Of a stretch of 64,000 nucleotides of DNA, positions 18,560 through 27,655 are shown piece by piece (position 1 is the stretch's first letter; every line of letters starts with the position of its first letter). A program made the translations under genes and the position numbers. The stretch comes from a virus. The stretch spans positions 1 through 64,000 of IMG/VR virus record IMGVR_UViG_3300012271_000005; one strand, written 5' to 3'. The notes below the pieces were generated by a model. That model saw nothing but the letters and a program-made list of their open reading frames with translations, did not search any database and had not been told where the DNA came from.

Positions 18560-18979
18560 ATGCCCCTTTTTTACTCTCCAACGTCACATATTGAGCCGGG
18601 AAGCTGTGCCTTCGTGTGGCAGATCCATCCAGACGTACCGGTCCTTCAGATCGAGTTTTTACGTCACCTGGAGTTCGATTCTCGGTGGCGCGATTACCGG
18701 TTCGAGGGCGGCCCCACCGTCCAGTACAACTTCTCTACCGGGGCGTACCGTTCGAGACCTCCCATTGAGAGGTTGGTGCGGTTTGCCTTCCTGGAGTACG
18801 TGTTTCGTCTCGGTGGAGACATGAACTTCAAGGACACGTCTCGGACACGCTACCTCGCCAAGGGGATCGTCGCGGTCCTCGAAGAGCGCGTCCTCGATCT
18901 GGCTCTCCAGGCCGTCGGTCAGGAGAATTACGATGGTCCCAATGTTCAATCGTGGGATGTCCACCCTGACCTGCTCTAA
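18560..18979 (+). CDS. Tandem small paralogue 4 (GDV family)
   Basis: 139 residues. The N-terminus SPTSHIEPGSCAFVWQIHP replaces GD by GS, the most diverged version. The C-terminal helix (AKGIVAVLEERVLDLALQ) aligns with its neighbours, and the end reads VGQENYDGPN, close to the ITRENFED of paralogue 5. Confidence 0.5.
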   Translation: MPLFYSPTSHIEPGSCAFVWQIHPDVPVLQIEFLRHLEFDSRWRDYRFEGGPTVQYNFSTGAYRSRPPIERLVRFAFLEYVFRLGGDMNFKDTSRTRYLAKGIVAVLEERVLDLALQAVGQENYDGPNVQSWDVHPDLL

Positions 18980-18988
18980 GGAGATCCT

Positions 18989-19432
18989 ATGATCCATTGT
19001 ACGAACCCGGCCAACATCCGCGAAGGCGACCTGATCCTCACCTACTACGTGCTGTCGGTCACGACGGAGAGGGTCGTGTATGTGGTCATGGACGTCCGAC
19101 GTATCGAGCATGTAGGCTACGACTCTGATATGCGTGAGTGGTACTGGGAGGCGCAGCCCCTGTACAAGACGTGGGTGTACTTCAACACGGGGACCTGCTT
19201 TTCGCTGATAGGTAGACACTCCTCCATGGTCTATCCAAGACCAGAAGAGCCTGTCCTTCTTGTTCGAGGGCGTCCTCTGCAAAGCCCACAGCGCATACGC
19301 AGCTTCTTCAAAGAGGTGTTCTGGAGCTTGAGAGACGACCTGATCCTGAAAGCTCACGACTGCATCACGCGAGAAAACTTCGAGGACGAAGACGGTGTAG
19401 ATGACGGAGGGGTGGTGACACGATGCCTGTGA
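18989..19432 (+). CDS. Tandem small paralogue 5 (GDV family)
   Basis: 147 residues behind AAGGAG. It begins CTNPANIREGDLILTYYVLS, then has a Trp/Tyr-rich beta region (REWYWEAQPLYKTWVYF) and the shared C-terminal helix (FFKEVFWSLRDDLILKAHD). It overlaps paralogue 6 by 10 bp. Confidence 0.55.
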   Translation: MIHCTNPANIREGDLILTYYVLSVTTERVVYVVMDVRRIEHVGYDSDMREWYWEAQPLYKTWVYFNTGTCFSLIGRHSSMVYPRPEEPVLLVRGRPLQSPQRIRSFFKEVFWSLRDDLILKAHDCITRENFEDEDGVDDGGVVTRCL

Positions 19433-19833
19433 TACGAATGGTAGAAGCGTCTCGGGTCAAGACCGGGGATGTGATCCTGCTGGGGGTCTTCCCACCCACC
19501 CCGTGGGGAGCTTCGGTTTACGGTGTGGTATATTTCTCAACGATAACTTCGTGGCTGAAAACGGGCCCGAGCTTTCGAGAGGGGCCAATGCGGTGGGGAG
19601 GTAGCCTGCTCCATGAAGCACGGCTGACCTTCTGGGCGCGTACCCTGGTGGTTCGGGATTTCAATCTGCCTCGCACAAAAGACTTTTGTGAGATTGACGA
19701 GAAGGTCCCAGTGCTCAACGGCGCTCTGCCCCGCTCTCGACGAGAGTTCGTAGAGGTCGGCCGAGCGGTCTACCCTCAGATGGAAGAGGACCTGATTCAA
19801 GCCGCCCGTCAATGCAAGTCTTGCAGCTCCTAG
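19423..19833 (+). CDS. Tandem small paralogue 6 (GDV family)
   Basis: 136 residues, begins MVEASRVKTGDVILLGVFPP. The C-terminal helix is GRAVYPQMEEDLIQAARQCK. Two Cys occur in the last seven residues. The N-terminal element is nearly identical in layout to that of paralogue 7. Confidence 0.55.
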   Translation: MPVIRMVEASRVKTGDVILLGVFPPTPWGASVYGVVYFSTITSWLKTGPSFREGPMRWGGSLLHEARLTFWARTLVVRDFNLPRTKDFCEIDEKVPVLNGALPRSRREFVEVGRAVYPQMEEDLIQAARQCKSCSS

Positions 19834-19843
19834 AGGTAATCAC

Positions 19844-20242
19844 ATGCCCCTGCTTCGGATCACGAACACTTCACGCCTTCGCCAAGGAGACGTCATACCC
19901 GACGTCTGCCTTCGCGAGACACGAGAGCTGTCGATTTCGGGCCCAGACCCTGAGCCCACGGTCGGAGTCCATGTCGCCTTCTGGGAGGTCGTGCGGCTCC
20001 TCCCGAATGCCGAAGGCCCCATGATCAAGTGGCTCGGCTCTTTCCTCTTTGATCTGCGAACGGGAGGCTGTGAGACGTTTGAGCTACCCCAGGAGCCCGT
20101 GGGACCTCTCCCTCCACAGCGATGCTACGTGGTCAACGGGAGCCTCCCCGCTGACCTGCGCCTGCGCCGTAAGATTGCCAACACCCTGTATGAATGTGAA
20201 CAGGACCGCCTACGCTCTCAGGCATGGCAGTTCTTGGGGTAG
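19844..20242 (+). CDS. Tandem small paralogue 7 (GDV family)
   Basis: 132 residues, begins RITNTSRLRQGDVIPDVCLR and ends with the helix IANTLYECEQDRLRSQAWQF. It is the last of the tandem set; the next gene is on the other strand and ends one base after it. Confidence 0.55.
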   Translation: MPLLRITNTSRLRQGDVIPDVCLRETRELSISGPDPEPTVGVHVAFWEVVRLLPNAEGPMIKWLGSFLFDLRTGGCETFELPQEPVGPLPPQRCYVVNGSLPADLRLRRKIANTLYECEQDRLRSQAWQFLG

Positions 20243-20243
20243 C

Positions 20244-21248
20244 TCAGAGTTGCTCCAGGGATTGCGTGTGGGGGTTGATTCCTGGATGAATGCTGGCGAA
20301 CTTTGCGATGTTCTGCGAGGTCTCCAGGGCGTCGATCTCGCGGAGCTGACGGTTGCGGATGCGCAGGCCCTGGTAGAAGTCTCGCCACAGCAGATCCGCC
20401 CCGCCAGCCTTGTGCATCATGGCCTTGAGGTGTTCCATAACCTCGTCCGCACGACCGATCAGCTCCTGAGCCCGCTTTTGATTTGCCTTCAGGGTCGACA
20501 GGGAGACGTTAGTACCTTCTTGGTACACGCGGGCCTTCGTGGAGATTCCGGAATCCCGGAAGATAGACCACGTGTCGTAACTGCCCCCCAGATCGAGGTC
20601 GACGGCGCGGGGCTTTTGATGCTGCCACATCAAGAAGGTGATGCGGTTCTGCCCCGCGCCGTCGACCTCGATCTGGAAGTAGTCTCTCGCCCTGTTCCAG
20701 CGGTTTCCCAGGATATCATAGGGGTAGACCACCCCCGAGACTTCCCGACCTCCGCGAGAATGTCCCAGAAGGCCTCGTATTGCGATCAGGTGCTTCTCCA
20801 GGGCTGCGACGTGGCCCGACCCCTCTCCCAACTGCGTACGCGAGCCTCTACGGCTACGAGGACACTCCCAGAGGTCGGGCTTTGACACGGATCGTTTGAT
20901 GATCGCTATCTGCCCCGGATCATACCGTCGCTCGATGAGCGAGGGCTTCTCGTACGACAACTTGACGGTAGCCCGGAGGACACATCGGGGTTGCTCCAGG
21001 TCGGGCAGAATCCGAACCTCACTCCATTCCCCCTCAAGATTGTACTGTATCACATGCTGGATGAGATGGACCGCCTTCATGTGGTCAGCGGGATAGGGCA
21101 AGATGCCTCCTCGCCTCGCACGAAGCTCCACCTCGACAGTGTGGGTCGCAGAGTATTCTCTCTTCATGGGGTCATGGTGTCGGATGTCTATGATAGCGGG
21201 TTGGCCCGTCGTATACACTCGCACCGTGGCGGGGCTCGTCAGCGGCAT
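20244..21248 (-). CDS. Hypothetical protein, 334 aa, paralogue of the 307-aa protein
   Basis: Starts at ATG 21248 behind GAGGAGTGCTGAC with a promoter upstream. The segment DHMKAVHLIQHVIQYNLEGE followed by CVLRATVKLSYEKPSLI matches SEAVACLKAVGERYFAHE and ADLHVKIHYAKPSELP of the gene at 21598, so the two share a domain. The C-terminal third is helical (LKANQKRAQELIGRADEVME). The coding sequence contains a 26-bp perfect inverted repeat (20588-20613 and 20651-20676). Function unknown. Confidence 0.6.
   Translation of the reverse strand: MPLTSPATVRVYTTGQPAIIDIRHHDPMKREYSATHTVEVELRARRGGILPYPADHMKAVHLIQHVIQYNLEGEWSEVRILPDLEQPRCVLRATVKLSYEKPSLIERRYDPGQIAIIKRSVSKPDLWECPRSRRGSRTQLGEGSGHVAALEKHLIAIRGLLGHSRGGREVSGVVYPYDILGNRWNRARDYFQIEVDGAGQNRITFLMWQHQKPRAVDLDLGGSYDTWSIFRDSGISTKARVYQEGTNVSLSTLKANQKRAQELIGRADEVMEHLKAMMHKAGGADLLWRDFYQGLRIRNRQLREIDALETSQNIAKFASIHPGINPHTQSLEQL
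20588..20676. repeat. 26-bp perfect inverted repeat inside a gene
   Basis: Arms 20588-20613 and 20651-20676 are exact reverse complements, separated by 37 bp. The core of the arm is GAGGTCGACGGCGCGGGG. It lies wholly within the 334-residue gene and encodes part of the protein in both arms. Confidence 0.9.
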
Positions 21249-21268
21249 GTCAGCACTCCTCTATCTGA

Positions 21269-21298
21269 ATCTTACTGTATTCAATCTTAGGCGGTCAA
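21269..21298 (-). promoter_or_regulatory. Promoter for the 334-aa gene
   Basis: Reverse strand: TTGACC, 18 bp, TAAGAT, about 20 bp before the start codon. This one lacks the TGTGG box. Confidence 0.5.
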
Positions 21299-21340
21299 AG
21301 GTACCTCGCACGGAGGGTCCCTGTCAACGCTCAAGCGGCT

Positions 21341-21514
21341 TCAGGAGAAGAGGTGGGCCCACTTCTCCTTGAACATCACCCCCGCCCATTCGTCTCCCAT
21401 GCCCTGAAAGTCCTCCTGCGTTTTGCTCATGCCTACCAGGAACATCGCGCTCGCCTCCAGGGACTCCTCCGAGGCGCTCCTCGCCTCTCCCCAGTAATCT
21501 CTCCTCTTGACCAT
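21341..21514 (-). CDS. Small protein, 57 aa
   Basis: The ATG at 21514 follows GGAGGTTCGGC. The product (MVKRRDYWGEARSASEESLE at the start) is a small, helical, soluble protein. A competing frame on the same strand is compositionally biased (Gly/Arg) and was rejected. It has its own promoter at 21551-21579. Confidence 0.55.
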   Translation of the reverse strand: MVKRRDYWGEARSASEESLEASAMFLVGMSKTQEDFQGMGDEWAGVMFKEKWAHLFS

Positions 21515-21550
21515 GCCGAACCTCCAACGTATCAACCGTCACACAGTCAA

Positions 21551-21579
21551 CACGTACCACAAAGAAGGTGGCAGGTAAA
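21551..21579 (-). promoter_or_regulatory. Phage-family promoter, reverse strand
   Basis: Reverse strand: TTTACC, 17 bp ending TTTGTGG, TACGTG. It drives the 57-residue gene. Confidence 0.6.
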
Positions 21580-21597
21580 GAGGACTCTCAGGACGTC

Positions 21598-22521
21598 TCA
21601 CTCGGTGGCGAGAGCGATCTGCATGCTTACGTGGTAGCGGAGGAGTCCGGTCAGCGTCTCAAAACCCCCGAAGCTGTGGGAGAGCTTGGAGAGGCGCTTG
21701 AGCTGAGCCACGACCTCTCTCAAGAGGGCTACGTACTCGGCCCTGCGGGCGGCATGAGCCGCCAGCTCATCGAGGGACGCTTGAGAGAGACTGGACATCG
21801 AGAGGTGGTAGTCGATGAAGCCTTGCGCGAAGGGCTTGAAGCTCTTGCGCATACCGAAGACGACCTCACTCTCGGTGTACGAGATCCTCGCCTCCAGTTC
21901 GATCGAGGTAGCGACCGCAGCGGTTCCCCTGAAATCGTAGCGCAGCTCCAGCTTTCGAGTGTCGCTGTTCCGCCCCATCGACGGCGCGAAGATTGCCGCC
22001 ATGGGGGAGAGGTCTTCGTAGATGTGTCCCCCACGCGGCGGAGTGATGAAGTCACTACCCAGGTTCACCAGCTCCTGAGAGATGTGCTCGACTTCAGCGA
22101 GCGTAGCCTTCTCGGTCTCTCCTATGGTGGTGACGATCTCGTCCATGGCCACTGAGATGCTCGCGGCCAACATGCTCGCTTGGTTGGTCTTGCCCTCTCC
22201 CTTGGGCAGCTCGGAGGGCTTGGCGTAGTGGATCTTGACATGAAGATCCGCGTGTACCCCGCCATCGTCCTGTAGAAAGAGCTGGTTCACCTTCACCTCA
22301 AGAGGCCTCTCGGGGTGGGTGTTCTCGTGAGCAAAGTAACGCTCCCCCACCGCTTTGAGACACGCGACGGCCTCCGACACCAGACAGATGAACTGGTCGT
22401 CTTCGGGAACGCGCACCTGGACCTCGAAGCACATGCGTATCGAGTAGTCACGAGCATGCGCATGTTTCGCGCGGAAGTTGGTGGTCGCAAATTCGGTTCG
22501 CTCGATCGTCGCGGTCGTCAC
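21598..22521 (-). CDS. Hypothetical protein, 307 aa, paralogue of the 334-aa protein
   Basis: The start is the second of two GTG codons, 8 bp after CAGGAG; the first GTG overlaps that ribosome site. The N-terminal half shares a domain with the 334-residue protein. The C-terminal half is helical (SSLSQASLDELAAHAARRAE). There is no signal peptide or known catalytic motif. It is driven by a strong phage-family promoter and stands just before the CRISPR leader on the other strand. Confidence 0.6.
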   Translation of the reverse strand: MTTATIERTEFATTNFRAKHAHARDYSIRMCFEVQVRVPEDDQFICLVSEAVACLKAVGERYFAHENTHPERPLEVKVNQLFLQDDGGVHADLHVKIHYAKPSELPKGEGKTNQASMLAASISVAMDEIVTTIGETEKATLAEVEHISQELVNLGSDFITPPRGGHIYEDLSPMAAIFAPSMGRNSDTRKLELRYDFRGTAAVATSIELEARISYTESEVVFGMRKSFKPFAQGFIDYHLSMSSLSQASLDELAAHAARRAEYVALLREVVAQLKRLSKLSHSFGGFETLTGLLRYHVSMQIALATE

Positions 22522-22565
22522 GGTCGTCACTCCTGTACGGGTGTGTCGTTTTGTCTTACATCCTC

Positions 22566-22594
22566 TATATACCACAAGGAGAGGGGGCCGTCAA
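22566..22594 (-). promoter_or_regulatory. Phage-family promoter, reverse strand
   Basis: Reverse strand: TTGACG, 17 bp ending CCTTGTGG, TATATA. It is one of the best matches to the family consensus. The transcript continues GTAAGACAAAACGACACAC, closely like the 5' leader of the gene at 46273. Confidence 0.8.
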
Positions 22595-22629
22595 ATAAAG
22601 ACTTCACCTAATGCCTCGGGAGAGAGGGC

Positions 22630-22769
22630 TTGACACGTCCGGCCCGTTGAGGTTACCGTAATGAAGTCTGGAGCGGTGAGGAGCGGTGACGGTCTTTGTC
22701 ACTGGACCCTGAAAGTCTTTGAAAACTGAATACTTACGTGATTTCACCCATGTGACTTCTTGTCGCAGA
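22630..22769 (+). promoter_or_regulatory. CRISPR leader, family A, array 1
   Basis: Begins with TTGACA, 17-18 bp, TTACCGT, then two GAGCGGTGA copies. The conserved block AAGTCTTTGAAAACTGAATA and the block TGTGACTTCTTG end next to the first repeat. The same order of blocks occurs before arrays 3 and 4. Confidence 0.8.
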
Positions 22770-23416
22770 CCCCTCCCCGTGTACGCGGGGATGTCCCGTG
22801 CCTACCCTTGTCTACGAACGGGGCGCGGCCCCCCTCCCCGTGTACGCGGGGATGTCCCCCTTCGACGGTCACGACGACCATCGACACCAACCCCCTCCCC
22901 GTGTACGCGGGGATGTCCCCTACAACCTGGGCTCGGCTCGCTCCAGGCAAGCCCCCTCCCCGTGTACGCGGGGATGTCCCCACCCACATCACGACCTCGA
23001 AGGACTCGTTGGTCCCCTCCCCGTGTACGCGGGGATGTCCCCATGGCGTCTGTCATGGGCAACAGGATGGACTTCCCCTCCCCGTGTACGCGGGGATGTC
23101 CCCGGGTACGTGAGCGCCTTGGCGGAACCCTTCCCCGTGTACGCGGGGATGTTCCCCGTGTACGCGGGGATGTTCCCCATTACAGGGCGGCACACCCTAG
23201 GTTCATAACCCCTTCCCCGTACACGCGGGGATGTTCCCCAGACACCCCAGATCCACCTTGGCGTCCAGACCCCTTCCCCGTACACGCGGGGATGTTCCCC
23301 TCACACCGAACGAGCGAACGCCAATGTGCCCTTCCCCGTACACGCGGGGATGTTCCCACCATGCCTTTTTGGACATGCACTGATTGTCGCTTCCCCGTAT
23401 ACGCGGGGATGTTCCT
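22770..23416 (+). CRISPR. CRISPR array 1 (type I-E), 12 repeats
   Basis: Twelve 29-nt repeats whose hairpin cores begin at 22775, 22836, 22897, 22958, 23019, 23080, 23133, 23154, 23215, 23276, 23334 and 23393. Period is 61 for most (29 + 32). Repeats 1-6 carry core CCCCGTGTACGCGGGG with handle ATGTCCCC; 7-8 end ATGTTCCC; 9-11 have CCCCGTACACGCGGGG; 12 has CCCCGTATACGCGGGG and degenerates into TGTTCC copies. Repeats 7 and 8 are only 21 bp apart with no spacer, and three spacers are short (24, 29, 30 nt). Orientation follows the leader at left. Confidence 0.97.
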
Positions 23417-23468
23417 GTTCCTGTTCCGTCTCGTTCTCCTCTCTATTGCCGTGGCAAAGGAGCCTGAT

Positions 23469-23795
23469 ATGAAGATCATGACCTTGAGTGCAGAGTCGCT
23501 TCGCGAGTCCATGAGTCCGCGTGATTACTTCAGAGAGACCGGGTGCTTTACGGACACCAAAGACGCCCTGGATCAGGTGCTCAGGGGTGTGAGAGGGCTG
23601 ACCTCGATGGCCGAAGCCTTCGAGCGTGAGACGCATCAAGAAGCTTGGCGGAGAGGCGACGCCGAACAGCACGTTTCTGCTTTGGTCGTGGAGTCTCAGC
23701 GTGTCTACACTGTCGCTCGATTGCTTCAGAGAAGCGTGAGGGCGACTCCCTTGCACTATGGCACCACGCTGCAAGAAGGCGCGCGCGAGGGATGA
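23469..23795 (+). CDS. Hypothetical protein, 108 aa, downstream of array 1
   Basis: The ATG follows AAAGGAGCCTGAT. A longer frame running back through the array is an artefact of the repeats. The product (MKIMTLSAESLRESMSPRDY at the start) is helical and soluble, with no known motif. It is codirectional with array 1 and begins 53 bp after the last repeat, so it may be transcribed from the array leader. Confidence 0.6.
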   Translation: MKIMTLSAESLRESMSPRDYFRETGCFTDTKDALDQVLRGVRGLTSMAEAFERETHQEAWRRGDAEQHVSALVVESQRVYTVARLLQRSVRATPLHYGTTLQEGAREG

Positions 23796-23803
23796 AGCCT
23801 CCT

Positions 23804-26800
23804 TCAGTCCGGATCGAGCAGGAATTCCAGCTCGTCAAGCAGGGTCGTGGTCTCCTGGAGATCGTCCTGATCCCGTGCGATGCGTGTCTGCTCCACCACA
23901 TCCAGACCCGTAGCACGTTCGATCTTCTGCGTCAGGCTGACGCCTCCGATGGCGGAGAGGTCCTCGTCCTTCTCCAGACGTACGGCGACCACCTCCGGAT
24001 CTTGAGCGGCGACTTGCCCCAGAGCGGTGGAGAGATCACGTCTCGCGCGGTCCAGCTTCAGGCGGGTATCTTCGGTCGCAGTGCGCGCCTCCGTGCCGAG
24101 CACCGATCCTAGCGTCTCTCCTGCGTCCAGGCGGCGGCGAATGTCCTCACGCCCAAAGATGCCTGTGTTTGCTCGACCCACCGGCTCCAGGTTCACCGTG
24201 TCGAGACCTCCAATGACGGGATTGGGAGGGGAGGTCGCGGGCGGGGTACGGTTCTCACCGCGTAGCTCGCGCTCTCGAATCGCACCCTGTTGGACGTCTC
24301 GCTCGTAGAGGTTGAGGAGGAAGCGGTTGAGCGCGTCGATGATCCCCGGATCACGGGGAGGGGTCAGGCCTTCCGGTAGCGTATTGACTCCGTTCTGGGC
24401 GTTGTCGTCGAGAGCTTCCGCGAAGCGGTTCACTGAATCCTGCTCGTCTTCAATGACGTCCGGGAGCCCAACCGTGTTGACGCGGTTGGAGGCTTCAAGA
24501 TCATTCGCCTCGTCACCTTGAAGAATGGCGGCCTCCGTGACCATGGGCTGCTCGGGCGTGACCACCATGCCGTCAGGTATCGGGAGCAAGGACTCAGCCC
24601 AGATCCCGCGCGCGGTCTCCTCATCTCCGATGTACCCGTCAAGGTTCCAGGGCTTCTTGTTGGGCTTGTACTGTCGGGGGTACTCGGCTTGCCACTGGGC
24701 GATCTCGGCTGCGCTGGGGTTGGTCGCCAGGAAGCGGTTGTAGAGCGTCAGGCTTCCAGGACCTGCCTTCCAGAGGATGGCGATCTTGGTGGGATCGTTG
24801 CCGTGTCGGCCTTTGTACTTTTCGGCGTAGCGTAGGAAGTGCTCCAGGCTCTGGTCTGGCGCGTTCATGAAGTCGACGTTGGAGGTGTTGGTGCCGTCCC
24901 TCTTGTTGAACTCCTTCGCGTTGGTCTTGCCGATCTGAACCAACCCGACAAACTGCGAGGGCTTCCCGTTCTTCTGCGTCCGTCTCGCATCGGCCTTACC
25001 CGAAGACTCGGTGTGGATGATCGCGAGCACCAACTCATCGGGATAGGTCGCTTCGGAGTAGCCCAGCTTTTCGCGCGCCGCGCGGATGTTGGGGCGCCAA
25101 CGGGCCACGTTCGAGTTGTACTTGAAGACGCGACCTCGCGACGACTTTCTCACCGTCTTGTTGTTGACCGTGTACGAGTCCGAAGAGAGTGGGCTGGGCG
25201 CAGCGGTCGCCGGCACGGAGGAGGAAGCCCCCTGTGCGTTGGAGAACTGGAGCTGGGCGGAGAGCACGCGCGCGGCGAGCGTGGGGTCGGCCGAGATGTT
25301 GGGAGGTGCAAGCTCTGCGAGTCGTCGCCCGTAGTTGTTGGGGTCCAGCTTGAGCGCCTTGCCTCCCAGGTCTGCCTCATAGGCCGTGGCGAGGTTGTCG
25401 GAGATCTCATTTTCGGCGTTGGGCGTCGTCCTCCCTGGCTGCCCCAGGTCGTCGGGTGCGAGGTTGAGGAGCAGCTCCACGGCCGTGTTCAAGGGCGTCT
25501 GGTCAAAGCGGTAGCCTTGAGGGGTCGCCAGGACACGGCGCCCGTACTCATAGGCTCCGATCACCTCATAGCCTCGCTCATCCGAGACCGGGAACACCAC
25601 CGCGTTGACCGTGGCGGTCTCGGTGGTTCCTTCTGAGGTGGCCGTGATCTGTAGCTTGGGGTCGGACTCGATGTGAGTCACCGGACCTCGTGAGCGGTTG
25701 TTGGCCTCATCGGAGACGTAAGGGGTCTCCCGGTTCGGGTCAATGAGGTAGACGTAGCGGTTGTCTGTCGTGTTGCCAAACTGTGATCGCAGGTCGACCA
25801 AGTTACGCAGGCGGCGGTCCGAGTCAGTGGAGTCGTCCTCAAACGTGGGCACCACGTCACCGAACCTCTTGAAGTCCTTTTCGGGGAGGTAGGTCATCAC
25901 CACGTTGCGGTCACCCAGGGGCCGCCCGTTGGGGTCTGTGGGTCGGGCCCCGATGTTTCTCGGGATGTCACCGGGGAGCGCCAGATCACCGGGCTTGGGC
26001 TCGGCCGCCTCGTCACGCCACCGCTCAAAGGCCCCGTAGAACTTCTGTCTGCGCGCGGAGAGGGTCAGGGACGTGGTACAGCGTGATCCATACCCGAAGC
26101 TGTGTGAGATGCCCTCCACGTAGTAGTACGCGTCCTTGCCCTCCACATAGACCGGGTACCCCAGGCGAAGCTCGGGTCGAAACGGGATCGTGACCGTGCC
26201 GCTGTTGATGCGCGCGTTCTGCTGATCCAGGATGTCGACGAGGTGGTAGAAGAGCGCCTTGGGCCCTCCGTTCTCCTTGGACCCAATGAACTCGGAGCTG
26301 AACGCTCCTGGACGCCATCCGTACTTCTGGACGAGCCTGTAGTCGACGTACGTAGCCTTGGTCTGTGCCAGGGAGGAGAGCCCGACCTCGACGTTCTGTG
26401 TGTAGCGTCCCGTGGCCTCCACGAAGGTCGCTTCCGGAGGGTTCTCCGAAAAGTTCCAGGAGATCACGTCAACGTCTCGAATCCAACTCACGGGGAAATT
26501 CAGCCGGGTGTCCATGTTGAAGAACGGAGGCTTGAAGATGATCTCCCCCGTGACGTCCATGTAGAACTCGTAGTTGATCGCCTCCTTGGTCTGCAAGGCG
26601 AGGTTGAGCTTGTTCTCGAACTCACTGTTCTCGATCTCTACCGCACCGAGCTGACTCAGCTTCTGGCTGAAGGGGGCGATGGCGCTCACGTCGAAGAAGT
26701 CCTGCTTGAAGGGCTCGTAGTCCTTGAGCTTGGTAGCCTTGGCGGACCCCTTGCGCTGGCGAAGGAAGAAGTCTCGGTTCTCGCCCGAGAGCACGCTCGC

Positions 26801-27532
26801 GAGCTGGCCACCCTGGAGGACGTTCCCGGAGGGGCCATACATCTTGATGTTCTGCGTGATCCGACCCCACTTGGCGCTCCAGTAGGCCATCATCCTCTTG
26901 GTGTCCGCTCCCGAGATCGGCTCGGTACGGGCTTCGCGGTTTGGGACCGACTGATTACGCACGTTCATCGAGTCCCCATACACGTAGCGTGAGAGGCTGT
27001 AGATGATGTCGAAGGCGTTCATGCCCGTGAACGTGTGTCCTCGCAGGTTGACCTGTTGGGTCTGGTCCTTCAAGGTCGCCAGATACGACGGGTTGATGTT
27101 GATCTGCGAGACCTGCCACCAGTACAGGATGTCCGAACAGCTCAAGCTGACCGTCTGCTCGCCGGCCGAGTAGCTCTCCTGCAAGCTCGTGACGACGCCC
27201 CAGAAGATCGGGTAGTACCGTGGCGATCCGCCCACCGAGAAGTGACCCTTGGCGTAGATCTGGACCTCCATCATCGTGGTCAACGTGAGCTGACCCCCCA
27301 CATAGATGTCACCCAGGTAATGTGCCGGGATGTGCAGGTCAATGGAGGCGCTGCCGGGCACCGAGTTGACCCCCAGGTTGACCGAGATCGTGTTGATCAA
27401 CGGCTGCAAAGGCACGCGTCGGTTCGGGTTGGCTCCGCTTGGGAGGCTCAGCTCTCCGTTGATGTAGACCAGACAGTCTGGCGCCGTGGTGACGACGGGG
27501 CGGCGGTTTGGCTTGTAGGTCCCTTGGTACAC
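23804..27532 (-). CDS. Baseplate hub protein fused to lytic transglycosylase
   Basis: 1242 residues from a GTG behind AAGGAGTGCTGC. Residues ~1-520 are beta-rich and end in YPVYVEGKDAYYYVEGISHS, as in gpD/gp27-type hub proteins. A Pro- and Asp-rich linker follows. Around residues 810-960 lies a lytic transglycosylase domain: ELVLAIIHTESSGKADA with the catalytic Glu of ESSG, then SQFVGLVQIGKTNAKEF. The last ~200 residues are charged and helical. The enzyme would cut peptidoglycan during tail penetration. It is convergent with the 108-residue gene and sits between two CRISPR elements. Confidence 0.8.
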   Translation of the reverse strand: MYQGTYKPNRRPVVTTAPDCLVYINGELSLPSGANPNRRVPLQPLINTISVNLGVNSVPGSASIDLHIPAHYLGDIYVGGQLTLTTMMEVQIYAKGHFSVGGSPRYYPIFWGVVTSLQESYSAGEQTVSLSCSDILYWWQVSQININPSYLATLKDQTQQVNLRGHTFTGMNAFDIIYSLSRYVYGDSMNVRNQSVPNREARTEPISGADTKRMMAYWSAKWGRITQNIKMYGPSGNVLQGGQLASVLSGENRDFFLRQRKGSAKATKLKDYEPFKQDFFDVSAIAPFSQKLSQLGAVEIENSEFENKLNLALQTKEAINYEFYMDVTGEIIFKPPFFNMDTRLNFPVSWIRDVDVISWNFSENPPEATFVEATGRYTQNVEVGLSSLAQTKATYVDYRLVQKYGWRPGAFSSEFIGSKENGGPKALFYHLVDILDQQNARINSGTVTIPFRPELRLGYPVYVEGKDAYYYVEGISHSFGYGSRCTTSLTLSARRQKFYGAFERWRDEAAEPKPGDLALPGDIPRNIGARPTDPNGRPLGDRNVVMTYLPEKDFKRFGDVVPTFEDDSTDSDRRLRNLVDLRSQFGNTTDNRYVYLIDPNRETPYVSDEANNRSRGPVTHIESDPKLQITATSEGTTETATVNAVVFPVSDERGYEVIGAYEYGRRVLATPQGYRFDQTPLNTAVELLLNLAPDDLGQPGRTTPNAENEISDNLATAYEADLGGKALKLDPNNYGRRLAELAPPNISADPTLAARVLSAQLQFSNAQGASSSVPATAAPSPLSSDSYTVNNKTVRKSSRGRVFKYNSNVARWRPNIRAAREKLGYSEATYPDELVLAIIHTESSGKADARRTQKNGKPSQFVGLVQIGKTNAKEFNKRDGTNTSNVDFMNAPDQSLEHFLRYAEKYKGRHGNDPTKIAILWKAGPGSLTLYNRFLATNPSAAEIAQWQAEYPRQYKPNKKPWNLDGYIGDEETARGIWAESLLPIPDGMVVTPEQPMVTEAAILQGDEANDLEASNRVNTVGLPDVIEDEQDSVNRFAEALDDNAQNGVNTLPEGLTPPRDPGIIDALNRFLLNLYERDVQQGAIRERELRGENRTPPATSPPNPVIGGLDTVNLEPVGRANTGIFGREDIRRRLDAGETLGSVLGTEARTATEDTRLKLDRARRDLSTALGQVAAQDPEVVAVRLEKDEDLSAIGGVSLTQKIERATGLDVVEQTRIARDQDDLQETTTLLDELEFLLDPD

Positions 27533-27590
27533 GCAGCACTCCTTGACGTGGGGTCCTTCACCCTGCGCACAAAAAGGTTAGGCATGGCGC

Positions 27591-27620
27591 TTGACACTCA
27601 CGTTGCAGTTGCAGTATACC
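27591..27620 (+). promoter_or_regulatory. Promoter upstream of solo-repeat leader
   Basis: TTGACA, 18 bp, TATACC. It reads into the family B leader copy and the solo repeat at 27752. Confidence 0.55.
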
Positions 27621-27655
27621 TTGAGACGTCAAGTGGGCGCGGTACCACAGAGTAA

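Noticed and set aside
22719-23465. Open frames on both strands across array 1
   Set aside because: They translate the repeats (for example PRVRGDVP recurring every ~20 residues), a product of the 61-bp periodicity, not of a gene. Only the part from 23469 is kept.
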